A stretch of DNA of 64,000 nucleotides from Psychrobacillus sp. OK028 (GTDB taxonomy: Bacteria > Bacillota > Bacilli > Bacillales_A > Planococcaceae). The notes below the pieces were generated by a model. That model did not search any database, had not been told where the DNA came from, and was given only the letters and a program-made list of their open reading frames with translations. Below, in pieces: positions 47,635 through 57,497 of this stretch. The stretch lies in NCBI RefSeq assembly GCF_900103605.1, contig NZ_FNHY01000001.1, positions 248,001 through 312,000 of the forward strand, in the 5' to 3' direction. Position 1 is the stretch's first letter; each line of letters opens with the position of its first letter. The position numbers and the translations under genes are program-made.

Positions 47635-49323
47635 ATGAAAAAATGGTCTACTATTCCACTGCGAATGAAATATTTAATAGCAATATTTAGTTCTTTTATC
47701 TTATTTGGGTTGATGACTATTTTATTGATTGTCCAAGTAATACATAACCAAAAGTTAGCGGATGAAATGGAAACTTCCTCACAAAACGTCGAAAGTGTGG
47801 ATATTATGCGATCTGAAGTAGCTAGTTTATACATCGCTATATCTCATTTCGCTGGAGATCCATTAGATGAATTTGACAAAGATTACGAAGCGAAGAAAGA
47901 GAGTTTAGCAATTCTATTAGATGAATCTAGTAAGCAAATGCCCTATGTCGAATGGGAAGGTTTCTCAGAAACGCTACTATCAATTCAAGGTACATATGAG
48001 AATAATTTGAAGAAATCAGTAATCAACAAAGAAAATGTCGCTAAAAGAAGACAGCTTCAGTCCATCAATGAAAAATATACGAGCCTAACCGTTCTATTAG
48101 AAGAAACGAGGCAGCATGAATCGGATAAAAGACAGCTTTTAATAGAAGAAATGTCTGAAAGCCAGAAAAATACAATTGTCATTGTAGTTGGTGCTTTCCT
48201 GATAGCAGGTCTACTTTCACTTGCCCTCGTATTCTTGACAAATCGACAAATAAAAACGCAGCTGGCACATGTCGTTTTATCTGCAAAGGAAATATCAAAT
48301 GGGAATTTAAATAGTCAACCTTTAGAAATATTAACAAATGATGAAATTGGAGAAGTATCTCGTGCAATGAATGAAATGCGTGTAAACCTCATAGACATCG
48401 TAAAAACGATTAAGTACACTGCGGAGAATTTAAGTGGTAATAGTATAGAACTACAAACGTATTCCACCAATACAGTAGATAGTACAAATACTGTTAAACT
48501 AGCTATTCATGAGACGAGTGGCAGTATGTTGGAGCAAAAGGAAGCATCTATTGGTATCCGCTCCTTTTTAGAGGAATTCTCCCGTACTTTTGGGGAGGTA
48601 ACGGAGAAGGTTATTGAGCTGAACGAGTATTCTTCCATTGCAGTAAAAATGGCAGATGACAGTGCAGTGGCATTAAAAAATGCTGCAGGAGAATCTGCAA
48701 AATTGCGCTCATTATTTAAAGAAGCAGATCAAGAAAGAGAATTACTTCAAAACAGAACAGAGGAAATTGCACGCATGACAACAATTGTCCAATCAATTTC
48801 TAAGCAAACTAACCTACTTGCGTTGAATGCTGGAATTGAAGCAGCTCGATCTGGAGAGCACGGCAAAGGCTTCGCAGTTGTAGCAGAAGAAGTGAAGAAA
48901 CTTGCAAATGAGGTTTCTGGAACAGCAAATAAAATTCACGAAATATCTAATGCTATCACTCAACAAGGTACGCAGATGGCGAATGTTTTCGCAGATGGAC
49001 TAGCTGCATCCAAAAATAATGCAACTACGTTTGAAATGCTCCATCAAAAAATGGATAAAATTGTTGCTTATATTGGTGATTCCAAAAATCAAAATGAACA
49101 TATGAAAGATTCTATTTTAACAATTGAAGAAGAAAAGAACACTTCTGTGAGACTCATATTTGCATTAATAGAATCTATTGAAAATAATACAGCACAAATG
49201 GAACATACAGAAAACATGCTTTTGTCTAATGTAGAGACAATCGAAAAACTCTCAAAATTGATAAATGATGTTAGTGAACAGGCAATTATTTTGGAGAAAT
49301 CAAGCACTAGATTTGTAATATAA
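47635..49323 (+). CDS. Methyl-accepting chemotaxis protein
   Basis: A 562-residue chemoreceptor different in sensor sequence from that at 31555. Helix 1 about 11-33, helical extracellular region to about 178, helix 2 about 179-200, HAMP ([20 protein letters not shown] region) and signalling domain with tip [20 protein letters not shown] and [20 protein letters not shown]. Note Gly in place of the usual Ala in [14 protein letters not shown] precedes ATG 47635. Ligand unknown. Confidence 0.92.
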   Translation: MKKWSTIPLRMKYLIAIFSSFILFGLMTILLIVQVIHNQKLADEMETSSQNVESVDIMRSEVASLYIAISHFAGDPLDEFDKDYEAKKESLAILLDESSKQMPYVEWEGFSETLLSIQGTYENNLKKSVINKENVAKRRQLQSINEKYTSLTVLLEETRQHESDKRQLLIEEMSESQKNTIVIVVGAFLIAGLLSLALVFLTNRQIKTQLAHVVLSAKEISNGNLNSQPLEILTNDEIGEVSRAMNEMRVNLIDIVKTIKYTAENLSGNSIELQTYSTNTVDSTNTVKLAIHETSGSMLEQKEASIGIRSFLEEFSRTFGEVTEKVIELNEYSSIAVKMADDSAVALKNAAGESAKLRSLFKEADQERELLQNRTEEIARMTTIVQSISKQTNLLALNAGIEAARSGEHGKGFAVVAEEVKKLANEVSGTANKIHEISNAITQQGTQMANVFADGLAASKNNATTFEMLHQKMDKIVAYIGDSKNQNEHMKDSILTIEEEKNTSVRLIFALIESIENNTAQMEHTENMLLSNVETIEKLSKLINDVSEQAIILEKSSTRFVI

Positions 49324-49328
49324 AAGAT

Positions 49329-49368
49329 ACCTAACAAGTAATAAATAATCTACTTGTTAGGTTTTTTA
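49329..49368 (+). terminator. Terminator after the chemoreceptor gene
   Basis: CCTAACAAGTA / TACTTGTTAGG stem followed by TTTTTT. Confidence 0.9.
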
Positions 49369-49454
49369 ATGAGAAAACGTTGAAAATACTGAGTTTATCT
49401 TGTAACACAATTGTTACATAACTGTAAAATTAAAAAGGTTTAAGGAGTGGTAAG

Positions 49455-49472
49455 ATGAATTTAGAGAAATAA
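49455..49472 (+). other. Five-codon mini-ORF upstream of an NlpC/P60 gene
   Basis: ATG-AAT-TTA-GAG-AAA-TAA (MNLEK) with AAGGAG properly spaced upstream. The downstream gene begins MNLKS, so this may be a duplicated or decayed start, or a leader peptide. Confidence 0.3.
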
Positions 49473-49502
49473 TCAGAAAACTTTAGATCTTGGGGGAACA
49501 CG

Positions 49503-49997
49503 ATGAACTTAAAATCTCTGTCGCAAAAAGTCATGGCGATCATACTATTATCAGTACTATTAGTTACAGCTCCATTCGCAGGAAATACAGAAGCAGCAAG
49601 TTCTGTCAATTCATCGGAATTAGTAGCAACAGCTAAAGATTTGATTGGGATTAAATATCGTGGTGGCGGAACTACAAAAGCAGGATTCGACTGTTCTGGA
49701 TTTGTTAGTTATGTGTACAAGGATGTAGGAGTTGGACTTCCAAGAACTTCTTCTGGAATGTACTCTTCAGGATCTAAAGTAAATAAAAGTGATCTATCTT
49801 CTGGAGACTTAGTATTCTTCAATACGTCTGGTAAAGGCGTTTCACATGTGGGTATATATATCGGTGACGGCAAATTTATCCATTCTTCTTCTTCAAAAGG
49901 TGTAAGTATCGCTAAAATCAATGACCCTTACTATTGGGGTAAACGTTATGTTGGTGCAAAAAGAGTTACTGATGTAACAGTAGCAGTAAACAAATAA
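49503..49997 (+). CDS. Small secreted NlpC/P60 endopeptidase
   Basis: A 164-residue protein: signal peptide (1-32, AxA-like site before ASS) followed directly by one NlpC/P60 domain, with catalytic Cys64 in [12 protein letters not shown], His in VSHVGIYIG and His in KFIHSSSSKG. No wall-binding domain, so it is a stand-alone peptidoglycan peptidase. GGGGG precedes ATG 49503. Confidence 0.9.
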   Translation: MNLKSLSQKVMAIILLSVLLVTAPFAGNTEAASSVNSSELVATAKDLIGIKYRGGGTTKAGFDCSGFVSYVYKDVGVGLPRTSSGMYSSGSKVNKSDLSSGDLVFFNTSGKGVSHVGIYIGDGKFIHSSSSKGVSIAKINDPYYWGKRYVGAKRVTDVTVAVNK

Positions 49998-50009
49998 ACA
50001 TATCCATAT

Positions 50010-50047
50010 CAGTTCTATCGTATAATTTACGGTAGAACTTTTTTTAT
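50010..50047 (+). terminator. Terminator after the NlpC/P60 gene
   Basis: AGTTCTATCGT / ACGGTAGAACT stem with seven T. Confidence 0.88.
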
Positions 50048-50150
50048 ACTAAAAGTATCTTCTATTATTTTCATATCGTTTGAAAATTTTAAATGAATTC
50101 TGCATAATGAAATAAAGATAGTAGCTCAACCATCGAACGGAGGGAAGGGT

Positions 50151-50531
50151 TTGAAATATAATCGCAATGAATATTTTCGTTATACATTTGGAGAACCATG
50201 TGATGCGACATTTCGACTGATTAAACAACATCAAGGCGATGCAGAAGTGGAATTGTCTAAAAAAGGTGCATGCAAAATTATAGATATTAGCCCAAATGGC
50301 GTGAAAATGTTTAGTGAATTATTTATATCTATAGAACAGTTACATTATGTGGAATTGAATTTTACACTAGATACAAATCCTATTTCAATGGTTGGCGAAT
50401 TTGTATGGTCCCATCGAAAATCATCTGGTCATGAATATGGTATTAAGCTTGTTGGGGATGATGAAAGTGAAAAAATGATTATTGCAGAGCTTAAAAACCG
50501 TAGACGTAAAGAGATGGAACTAAATAAGTAA
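50151..50531 (+). CDS. PilZ-domain protein
   Basis: A 126-residue single-domain protein. The c-di-GMP-binding signature appears in slightly divergent form: a basic N-terminal segment YNRNEYFRYTF (in place of RxxxR) and DISPNGVKM (D/NxSxxG), then the beta-barrel strands ending GHEYGIKLVGDDE. Binding of c-di-GMP is plausible but not assured. TTG start at 50151 with GGAGGGAAGG upstream. It precedes hpf. Confidence 0.78.
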   Translation: MKYNRNEYFRYTFGEPCDATFRLIKQHQGDAEVELSKKGACKIIDISPNGVKMFSELFISIEQLHYVELNFTLDTNPISMVGEFVWSHRKSSGHEYGIKLVGDDESEKMIIAELKNRRRKEMELNK

Positions 50532-50578
50532 ATATTATTACAGCTTTCGACAAAAAATAAATAAAAACTTTAAAATAA

Positions 50579-50607
50579 GAAGGATATTTTAAAGGTGGTG
50601 TTGAAAT
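50579..50607 (+). promoter_or_regulatory. Sigma-H-type promoter of hpf
   Basis: GAAGGATAT at 50579-50587, 12-bp spacer, GTTGAAAT at 50600-50607, which matches the sigma-H consensus RNAGGAWWW-N11/12-RNNGAAWW in every fixed position. B. subtilis hpf (yvyD) is known to use sigma-H and sigma-B. Confidence 0.7.
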
Positions 50608-50641
50608 ATATATATAGAGTTAAATTAAAGGAGGAGTTTAC

Positions 50642-51199
50642 ATGCTAAACTTTAACATTCGTGGAGAAAACATTGAGGTGACTCCTGCAATACGTGAATA
50701 CGTTGAAGGGAAAATCGAGAAAGTAGACCGTTACTTTAACGAAGAAATTCAAGCAACTGCAAACGTTAACCTAAAGGTGTATAACGACAAACAAACAAAA
50801 GTAGAAGTAACAATTCCTATGAAAAATTTAACACTACGTGCAGAAGAGCGCAATGCTGATATGTACGCTGCAATCGATTTAATCGTTGACAAATTAGAGC
50901 GTCAAATTAGAAAGTATAAAACTAAAGTTAATCGCAAATTCCGTGAGCGTGAGGGTGTCGCAACATTTTTTGCAACTATCGATCCGCCAGAGGGAGCAAC
51001 TGAACATTCGGAAGAGGACGAATATAATATTGTTCGTACAAAACAGTTCGACCTAAAACCAATGGATCAAGAAGAAGCAGTATTACAAATGAACATGCTT
51101 GGTCATAATTTCTTCATCTTCACAGATGCAGAATCTAATGGTACAAATATTGTTTACAAACGCAGAGACGGAAAATATGGATTAATCGAAACTAACTAA
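50642..51199 (+). CDS. hpf: Ribosome hibernation promoting factor, long form
   Basis: A 185-residue HPF: N-terminal S30AE domain (FNIRGENIEVTPAIREYVEGK ... AAIDLIVDKLERQIRKYK) and C-terminal dimerisation domain (VRTKQFDLKPMDQEEAVLQM, FIFTDAESNGTNIVYKRRDG). It dimerises 70S ribosomes into inactive 100S particles in stationary phase. AAAGGAGGAG precedes ATG 50642. Conserved position before secA. Confidence 0.96.
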   Translation: MLNFNIRGENIEVTPAIREYVEGKIEKVDRYFNEEIQATANVNLKVYNDKQTKVEVTIPMKNLTLRAEERNADMYAAIDLIVDKLERQIRKYKTKVNRKFREREGVATFFATIDPPEGATEHSEEDEYNIVRTKQFDLKPMDQEEAVLQMNMLGHNFFIFTDAESNGTNIVYKRRDGKYGLIETN

Positions 51200-51211
51200 C
51201 ATCAACCTAAC

Positions 51212-51246
51212 TCCCTTCATATCTTATGAGGGGAGTTTTTTTATTA
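51212..51246 (+). terminator. Terminator after hpf
   Basis: ACTCCCTTCAT / ATGAGGGGAGT stem and T run. Confidence 0.88.
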
Positions 51247-51314
51247 GATAAAAAGTATATGAAAATGTCCTGTGAAAACTTGTTTCAAGGGAATTGTAAT
51301 AATGAATAACCCTA

Positions 51315-51440
51315 TGATTTCCGTTTCAGGTGGACGCGTTTCGCGGGGTGAGCGATGAGTTATCACCGTCACTTCGTGCCGCTGTGATATCTCATCTGTG
51401 TCACTCATCCCGCAGAAGTCGCCACCTTACACTTCGATCA
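51315..51440. repeat. MITE-like GC-rich repeat, copy 2
   Basis: Starts TGATTTCCGTTTCAGGTGGA and ends CACTTCGATCA, with internal TGAGCGATGAG/CTCATC pairing. It is in opposite orientation to the copy that follows at 51504. Confidence 0.75.
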
Positions 51441-51503
51441 ATGAATGTGAGGTACTATACGAAGAGATTTGGTATAACTTTCCTTATATAAAGTGGTTAC
51501 TGT

Positions 51504-51640
51504 TGATTGTAGCGTAGGTCGTCGACTCCAGTGGGATAGCAAATGTTTATCTGTACCGATAGCGAAGCGACAGGTACACGAGGGAGAGACTACAGGCTCG
51601 AGCCGTGCCCACGGAAAGCGTCCGACCGGAGAGGAAATCA
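51504..51640. repeat. MITE-like GC-rich repeat, copy 3 (inverted relative to copy 2)
   Basis: Starts TGATTGTAGCGTAGGTCGTC and ends GAGAGGAAATCA, with CCCACGGAAAGCGTCC near the end. Together with copy 2 it makes a large inverted pair in the hpf-secA gap. No gene is supported in 51247-51680. Confidence 0.75.
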
Positions 51641-51681
51641 ACGGAATAACTAAGTTTTTGTTCTTTATTAGTGAACCTTAT

Positions 51682-51710
51682 TTGCGTGACTTTACAACGA
51701 ATGGTAAAAT
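51682..51710 (+). promoter_or_regulatory. Probable sigma-A promoter of secA
   Basis: TTGCGT at 51682-51687, 17-bp spacer, TAAAAT at 51705-51710; 33 bp before the secA ATG and outside the repeat element. Confidence 0.6.
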
Positions 51711-51742
51711 GGAGAGTAAGACTAAATGGGAAGTGAAAATAG

Positions 51743-54253
51743 ATGCTTGGTGTATTAAACAAAGTGTTCGATTTGAATAAACGTGAACTAAAACGCTTAG
51801 AAAAAATGGCAGATAAAGTAGAAGCACTTGAAAGTAAAATGGAAGCCTTGTCTGATGATGAGCTTCGTTCGAAAACAGATGAGTTTCGTGATCGTTATAC
51901 AAAAGGTGAAAGCTTAGATAGTTTATTACCAGAAGCATTTGCAGTAGCACGTGAAGGATCTAGACGTGTTCTTGGAATGTTCCCATTCCGTGTTCAAATT
52001 ATGGGGGCAGCTGCTCTTCACGAAGGTAATATTGCGGAGATGAAAACAGGGGAAGGTAAAACGTTAACCTCTACTATGTCTATTTATTTAAATGCAATTA
52101 CTGGTCTTGGTGCACATGTCGTGACGGTAAATGAATACCTGTCTAGCCGTGATGCTGCTGAGATGGGGAAATTGTATAATTTCCTTGGGTTAACTGTTGG
52201 ATTGAACTTAAATTCCTTATCAAAAGAAGAAAAACGTGAAGCTTATGCGGCGGATGTTACTTATTCGACGAACAACGAGCTTGGCTTTGATTATTTACGA
52301 GATAATATGGTTTTGTATAAAGAAGATAAGGTTCAAAGACCGCTTCACTATGCAGTAATCGATGAAGTTGACTCTATCTTAATAGATGAAGCAAGAACAC
52401 CTTTAATCATTTCCGGACAAGCAAACAAAGCAGCACTGCTTTATAAACAAGCAAATGCATTTGTACGTACATTAACAAAGGAAGTAGATTATTCTTATGA
52501 GGAATCTACAAAAGGTGTAACTTTAACAGATACTGGTGTAGAGAAAGTAGAAAAAGCTTTCAACATAGATAATTTATTTGATTTGACTCATGTTCGCTTA
52601 AATCATGCAATCAATCAATCATTAAAAGCTCATGCTTCTATGCATTTGGATGTCGATTATGTCGTTCAGGATGGCGATGTTGTTATTGTTGATTCGTTTA
52701 CGGGTCGTCTGATGAAAGGTCGTCGTTATAGCGATGGTCTTCATCAAGCAATTGAAGCAAAAGAAGGATTAGAAATCCAAAATGAATCAATGACGATGGC
52801 TACGATCACATTCCAAAACTTTTTCCGTATGTACGACAAACTTTCAGGTATGACGGGTACAGCAAAAACGGAAGAGGAAGAATTCCGTAATATTTATAAT
52901 ATGAATGTTATTGCGATTCCAACAAATCGTCCGATTGCTAGGGATGACCGTGCAGATTTAATCTATGCTTCGATGAATGGTAAATACGAAGCGGCAGCTG
53001 CTGATATCGCAGAACGTAACAAAAATGGACAACCTGTTTTAATAGGTACTGTAGCTATTGAAACCTCTGAAATTATTTCTAAACTGTTAACGAAACATGG
53101 CATTAAGCATAATGTATTAAATGCTAAAAATCATGAACATGAGGCAGAAATTATTGCAACTGCTGGACATTTAGGATCTGTTACGATTGCCACGAATATG
53201 GCTGGTCGTGGGACAGATATTAAATTAGGCGATGGCGTAATTGAAGTCGGAGGTTTAGCAGTAATTGGAACCGAGCGACATGAATCCCGTCGTATAGATA
53301 ACCAATTACGCGGACGTTCTGGTCGTCAGGGAGATCCTGGGGTAACTCAGTTCTATCTTTCCATGGAAGATGAATTGATGCGCAGATTCGGCTCTGATAA
53401 TATGCGTGCTATGATGTCTAAGCTTGGAATGGATGACTCTCAACCAATTCAATCGAGAATGGTATCTCGTGCAGTAGAATCAGCGCAAAAACGTGTTGAA
53501 GGTAATAACTTCGATTCACGTAAGCGTTTATTACAATATGATGACGTATTACGCCAACAGCGTGAAATCATTTATAAGGAACGTAACGAAGTATTAGAAA
53601 CAGAGAATATGCGTGCACTTGTAGAGTCTATGATATTCGGCGCGATTGAACGTTTAGTTTCTTCCCATACTGCCTCTGAGAATAAGGCAGACTGGAGTTT
53701 AAAAGGGATTGAAGACTACGTTCAAGCCAATTTATTGCCTGAAGGGGTAATAACTCAAACAGTGCTAGCAAATTTAACTCCTGAAGAGATGATTGAAAAA
53801 ATAAAAGAAGAAGTAATTCGCTTCTACAACGCGAAGGAAGAAGAAATGACTGCTGAACGTATGCGTGAGTTCGAAAAAGTAGTATTACTTCGTTCAATTG
53901 ACTCGAAATGGATTGATCATATCGATGCAATGGATCAACTTCGCCAAGGAATCCATTTACGTGCATATGGTCAAACTGATCCACTTCGCGAGTACCAAAG
54001 TGAAGGATTTGCAATGTTCGAGGCTATGGTCGATGCTATCCAAGAAGACGTTGCGAAATATGCGATGAAAGCAGAAATTCGCAATAACCTAGAACGTGAA
54101 GAAGTAGCAAAAGGGCAAGCAGTGAATCCAAAAGAGGAAGGCGGCCCAGTAAAGAAACAACCAGTACGCAAGCAGGTTTCCGTAGGACGTAATGATCCAT
54201 GTCCATGTGGTAGCGGCGAAAAATTCAAAAACTGTCACGGTGCAGTGAATTAA
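51743..54253 (+). CDS. secA: Preprotein translocase ATPase SecA
   Basis: An 836-residue SecA1. Order: nucleotide-binding fold 1 with [29 protein letters not shown], the crosslinking domain, [14 protein letters not shown], fold 2 with [14 protein letters not shown] and [13 protein letters not shown], helical scaffold, and a C-terminal SecB/lipid-binding zinc motif [18 protein letters not shown]. It drives general Sec export at the membrane. GGGAAGTG precedes ATG 51743. Paralogue of the SecA2 at 7400-9766. Confidence 0.98.
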   Translation: MLGVLNKVFDLNKRELKRLEKMADKVEALESKMEALSDDELRSKTDEFRDRYTKGESLDSLLPEAFAVAREGSRRVLGMFPFRVQIMGAAALHEGNIAEMKTGEGKTLTSTMSIYLNAITGLGAHVVTVNEYLSSRDAAEMGKLYNFLGLTVGLNLNSLSKEEKREAYAADVTYSTNNELGFDYLRDNMVLYKEDKVQRPLHYAVIDEVDSILIDEARTPLIISGQANKAALLYKQANAFVRTLTKEVDYSYEESTKGVTLTDTGVEKVEKAFNIDNLFDLTHVRLNHAINQSLKAHASMHLDVDYVVQDGDVVIVDSFTGRLMKGRRYSDGLHQAIEAKEGLEIQNESMTMATITFQNFFRMYDKLSGMTGTAKTEEEEFRNIYNMNVIAIPTNRPIARDDRADLIYASMNGKYEAAAADIAERNKNGQPVLIGTVAIETSEIISKLLTKHGIKHNVLNAKNHEHEAEIIATAGHLGSVTIATNMAGRGTDIKLGDGVIEVGGLAVIGTERHESRRIDNQLRGRSGRQGDPGVTQFYLSMEDELMRRFGSDNMRAMMSKLGMDDSQPIQSRMVSRAVESAQKRVEGNNFDSRKRLLQYDDVLRQQREIIYKERNEVLETENMRALVESMIFGAIERLVSSHTASENKADWSLKGIEDYVQANLLPEGVITQTVLANLTPEEMIEKIKEEVIRFYNAKEEEMTAERMREFEKVVLLRSIDSKWIDHIDAMDQLRQGIHLRAYGQTDPLREYQSEGFAMFEAMVDAIQEDVAKYAMKAEIRNNLEREEVAKGQAVNPKEEGGPVKKQPVRKQVSVGRNDPCPCGSGEKFKNCHGAVN

Positions 54254-54257
54254 AAAT

Positions 54258-54383
54258 GAAATGCGCAAGGCGCCCGTTAGCCTCTACCAGCGCTGGAAGG
54301 ATTAAGAGGAAAGGCGTACTTTGCCTTTACCTTAATCCTGAAGCGACCTCGAGAGGCTGGTGCCTGAAGCTAGACATAAGAAA
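54258..54383. repeat. Imperfect palindromic element between secA and prfB
   Basis: Outer arms AGGCGCCCGTTAGCCTCT / AGAGGCTGGTGCCT and a strong inner stem GGATTAAGAGGAAAGGC / GCCTTTACCTTAATCC. Its end GACCTCGAGAGGCTGG then GCCTGAAGCTAGACA matches the flgK-flgL element at 22950. It ends just before the prfB ribosome site. Confidence 0.75.
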
Positions 54384-54398
54384 GTCGGAGGAAAACAA

Positions 54399-55503
54399 AT
54401 GATAGAAATTGCAACAGTACGTAACGAGCTAGATAGAACTTCAGGAAAGTTAAAAGACTTTAGGGGGTCTCTTTGACTTAGAAAACAAAGAAGTTCGTAT
54501 CCAAGAATTAGAAGAGATGATGACATTTCCTGATTTTTGGGATGATGCACAAGGTGCTCAAAAAGTAATCAATGAAACCAATGCATTAAAATCCATCGTA
54601 GAAGAGTACCGTAATCTGGAGTCTATGCAAGAAGACTTAGAGATGACTTTGGAATTAATCAAAGAAATGCCAGACGATGAATTACAAGAAGACCTTGGCA
54701 ATCAACTACACGATTTCACAAATAAGCTTAGTGATTTTGAATTGCAAATGTTATTGAGTGAAGAATACGATAAGCATAATGCGATTTTAGAATTGCATCC
54801 AGGTGCTGGTGGTACGGAGTCACAGGATTGGGGTTCTATTTTGCTCCGTATGTACCAAAGATGGGCAGACAAGCATGGATTTAAAGTAGAAACGATTGAT
54901 TATTTACCAGGCGATGAAGCAGGTATTAAATCGGTAACGCTACTCATCAAAGGACATAATGCATATGGCTATTTAAAAGCCGAAAAAGGCGTCCATCGTC
55001 TTGTTCGTATTTCTCCTTTTGACTCTTCAGGACGCCGACATACTTCATTTGTTTCCTGTGAAGTTATGCCAGAGTTTACGGATGAAATTGAAATCGATAT
55101 TCGTACAGAAGATTTGAAAATAGATACGTACCGTGCAACAGGTGCTGGTGGGCAGCATATTAATACGACTGACTCAGCTGTTCGTATTACCCATTTGCCT
55201 ACCAACACAGTTGTTACATGCCAAACAGAACGTTCACAGATTAAAAACCGTGAACAAGCGATGAAATTATTAAAATCAAAACTGTATCAACTGAAAATTG
55301 AAGAACAAGAAGCTCAATTATTGGAGATTCGTGGAGAACAAAAAGAAATTGGATGGGGAAGTCAAATACGTTCTTATGTGTTCCATCCATATTCCATGGT
55401 AAAAGACCATCGTACCAATGAAGAAAGTGGTAATGTTCATGCGGTGGTAGATGGTGAAATTGATCCGTTTATTCACGCGTATCTACGTTCAAGAATAAAT
55501 TAA
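54399..55503 (+). CDS. prfB: Peptide chain release factor 2 (programmed +1 frameshift)
   Basis: RF2, recognising UGA and UAA stops. ATG 54399 (CGGAGG upstream) opens 25 codons ending FRGSL, then an in-frame TGA at 54474-54476. The AGGGGG-TCTCTTTGAC slip site directs +1 shifting so translation continues GAC-TTA-GAA ([16 protein letters not shown]) from 54475 to 55503. The full product is about 367 residues. GGQ catalytic motif lies in [16 protein letters not shown]. The TGA makes synthesis self-limiting. Confidence 0.97.
54463..54477 (+). other. RF2 programmed frameshift site
   Basis: Internal Shine-Dalgarno-like AGGGGG (54462-54467) three bases before CTT-TGA-C; the classical prfB autoregulatory signal. 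Confidence 0.95.
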
Positions 55504-55515
55504 TAGACGTTTTAC

Positions 55516-55551
55516 ACACCGATGTTATAATTATATAACATCGGTTTTTTA
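55516..55551 (+). terminator. Terminator after prfB
   Basis: ACCGATGTTATA / TATAACATCGGT stem followed by TTTTTT. Confidence 0.9.
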
Positions 55552-55584
55552 ATTTTTCAGAATAAAAGCGTGGGGGAAAAAGAA

Positions 55585-57051
55585 ATGAATATTAATGAGT
55601 TGAAAAACGAAGATTTAAAGAGAAAAAACCAGATTTTGTTTTTAGCTTATGCGCTAGCAGGAGGTCTTGGATTACTAGTACAAATTATGATTCAACAAGC
55701 AGTGGTTGTCATTATTTCTATTGGAATTCCTTTTGTTGTAACGGTTACTATGTATTTTGTTGCTAGAAAATCAATACAAATCGCACGTGTTTTTCCATAT
55801 TTTGTAGTGCTAGCTGGAGCGATTACAGCTGTAAGTATGAGTTATTTTAATGAAGTAAGTATTGCTACAATCGTATTAGCTCTTTTCATCCTAATTTTAA
55901 GTAGTTTACATTCTAACCAAGGTGTTTTTTTATTCGGATATATCCTGAGTTTAGGAGCAATGGCCTTAAATGTTGTGCTAGATACTTCAGGTATTTTTGA
56001 AGGGCGAATAGTGAATATCTTCTTTATTCAATTCATTATGGCACTCGGAATTTTCTTACAGGTAAGACAAAGTAAGAAGTTATTCATTAATGTCGAAAAA
56101 CTGATTCAAGCAGCTAAAGAGAAGTCTGATGAAGATGCGTTCCTACATCAAAAACTAGAAACTGCAGTATCTGTTATTACTACTAATTTGGAGCAAATAC
56201 GCACAAATACATTCAATACGAACAATGCACAGCAAGAGATGCTTGTGGCTGTTGGGGAAGTTAGTATTGGCTCCCAAAAACAAGCTGATCACGTTGTTGA
56301 TATTGTAAAAAGTACTGAGGCAACTTCTGATTCAGTAAAAGAAATGGCTGATCATTTAGAGGAGATTGTTAAACAGGCTGAAATAGCTGAACAGAATGCG
56401 TCAGATGGCTCAACAGTTATGGAAAAAATGAAAAAAGAAATTGATCAATTTACAGTCTTTTTCGTTGAACTAAATAAAACATTCAATGGCCTTTCTGAAA
56501 AAATTAATGAAACAAATACTTTTGCGAGTGATATTCGTCAAATTACAGCACAAACTAATCTTCTAGCGTTAAATGCATCGATTGAGGCGGCAAGAGCTGG
56601 AGAACTAGGAAAAGGATTTGCGGTGGTTGCAGAGGAAATTAGAAAACTTGCCGGTGTTACTGATCAATCATTAGAAAAAATTGATGACAATTTAAATCAG
56701 TTAAATAAATTTAATCAAGAAGCTCTAAACAAGCTAGAAAATGGTGTAAATCAAATTTATGCTCAAGTATCTACAGTTGACGAATCAAACAAATCATTTA
56801 ATAAACTGCATGAAACAATGAAGAATTTACAAGATGAGTTAGCAAAATTCTTGCAAGACGTGGATGTCATTTCCAATAATACGGAATCCATTAATATTAG
56901 TACAAATGAATTCGCAGCAATTATTGAAGAAAGCACAGCGACTGTAGAAGAATTTAACGCTACACTTGTTCAAATAACGGAAGATCAGCAGGCAATTGCC
57001 AAATATATTGATGAAACTTACAAAGAAGCTCAAACTATCAATAAAAAATAA
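55585..57051 (+). CDS. Chemoreceptor with polytopic membrane sensor
   Basis: A 488-residue MCP-type protein. Instead of an extracellular sensor it has about six membrane helices in the first 165 residues ([19 protein letters not shown] ... [14 protein letters not shown]), no evident HAMP, and then a signalling coil with tip [20 protein letters not shown] and [14 protein letters not shown]. Such receptors may sense membrane state or small hydrophobic signals; this is inference. ATG 55585 chosen for GGGGGA upstream rather than GTG 55570. Confidence 0.85.
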   Translation: MNINELKNEDLKRKNQILFLAYALAGGLGLLVQIMIQQAVVVIISIGIPFVVTVTMYFVARKSIQIARVFPYFVVLAGAITAVSMSYFNEVSIATIVLALFILILSSLHSNQGVFLFGYILSLGAMALNVVLDTSGIFEGRIVNIFFIQFIMALGIFLQVRQSKKLFINVEKLIQAAKEKSDEDAFLHQKLETAVSVITTNLEQIRTNTFNTNNAQQEMLVAVGEVSIGSQKQADHVVDIVKSTEATSDSVKEMADHLEEIVKQAEIAEQNASDGSTVMEKMKKEIDQFTVFFVELNKTFNGLSEKINETNTFASDIRQITAQTNLLALNASIEAARAGELGKGFAVVAEEIRKLAGVTDQSLEKIDDNLNQLNKFNQEALNKLENGVNQIYAQVSTVDESNKSFNKLHETMKNLQDELAKFLQDVDVISNNTESINISTNEFAAIIEESTATVEEFNATLVQITEDQQAIAKYIDETYKEAQTINKK

Positions 57052-57061
57052 TGACTACAGT

Positions 57062-57094
57062 AAGAGCGTGTCTTAGAGACATGCTCTTTTTAAA
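57062..57094 (+). terminator. Terminator after the polytopic chemoreceptor gene
   Basis: AAGAGCGTGTC / GACATGCTCTT stem and T run. Confidence 0.85.
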
Positions 57095-57115
57095 ATAAGA
57101 AACAAGTAATACTAT

Positions 57116-57223
57116 TGATTTCCGTTTCAGGCGGAGATAAAGGAACGATGGCTAAGAACGCCACCTCGTGTGGCAACGCCTTCGTGAGAGTCTGGTCGTG
57201 ACGTCAGTCACCACCAGACTCTC
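57116..57223. repeat. Truncated or rearranged MITE-like repeat, copy 4
   Basis: Begins TGATTTCCGTTTCAGGCGGA like the other copies, shares the inner GCCACCTCGTGTGGC block with the leu-operon copy, then runs into a perfect hairpin GAGAGTCTGGT / ACCAGACTCTC (57186-57223) instead of the usual end. The remaining 57224-57497 shows no gene. Confidence 0.65.
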
Positions 57224-57497
57224 AAATAAATAACCGGTAACAATATAGCAAAAAGTTATGTACAAAGCACTTCAGAAACGATCGAAACAGCTTTTGATCT
57301 TAAAGGACATCTGTAGCTTTTCTAATCAGGTGTATGTATAACTTCTAATCTTAAGTGAAAACATATATCAATTCAATACCTTGTATTTCATTCGCTTCAC
57401 CTCGTCAACACGCTATCTTGCTGAAGTTCACAAATTACTTTTCACTTGTTATACTTGTTCAGGCAAACAAAGTATTCGGATGAAAGAGGATATTAAA

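Noticed and set aside
51493-51780. 95-codon ORF before secA
   Set aside because: It is made of the third MITE-like copy and the start of secA in another frame.
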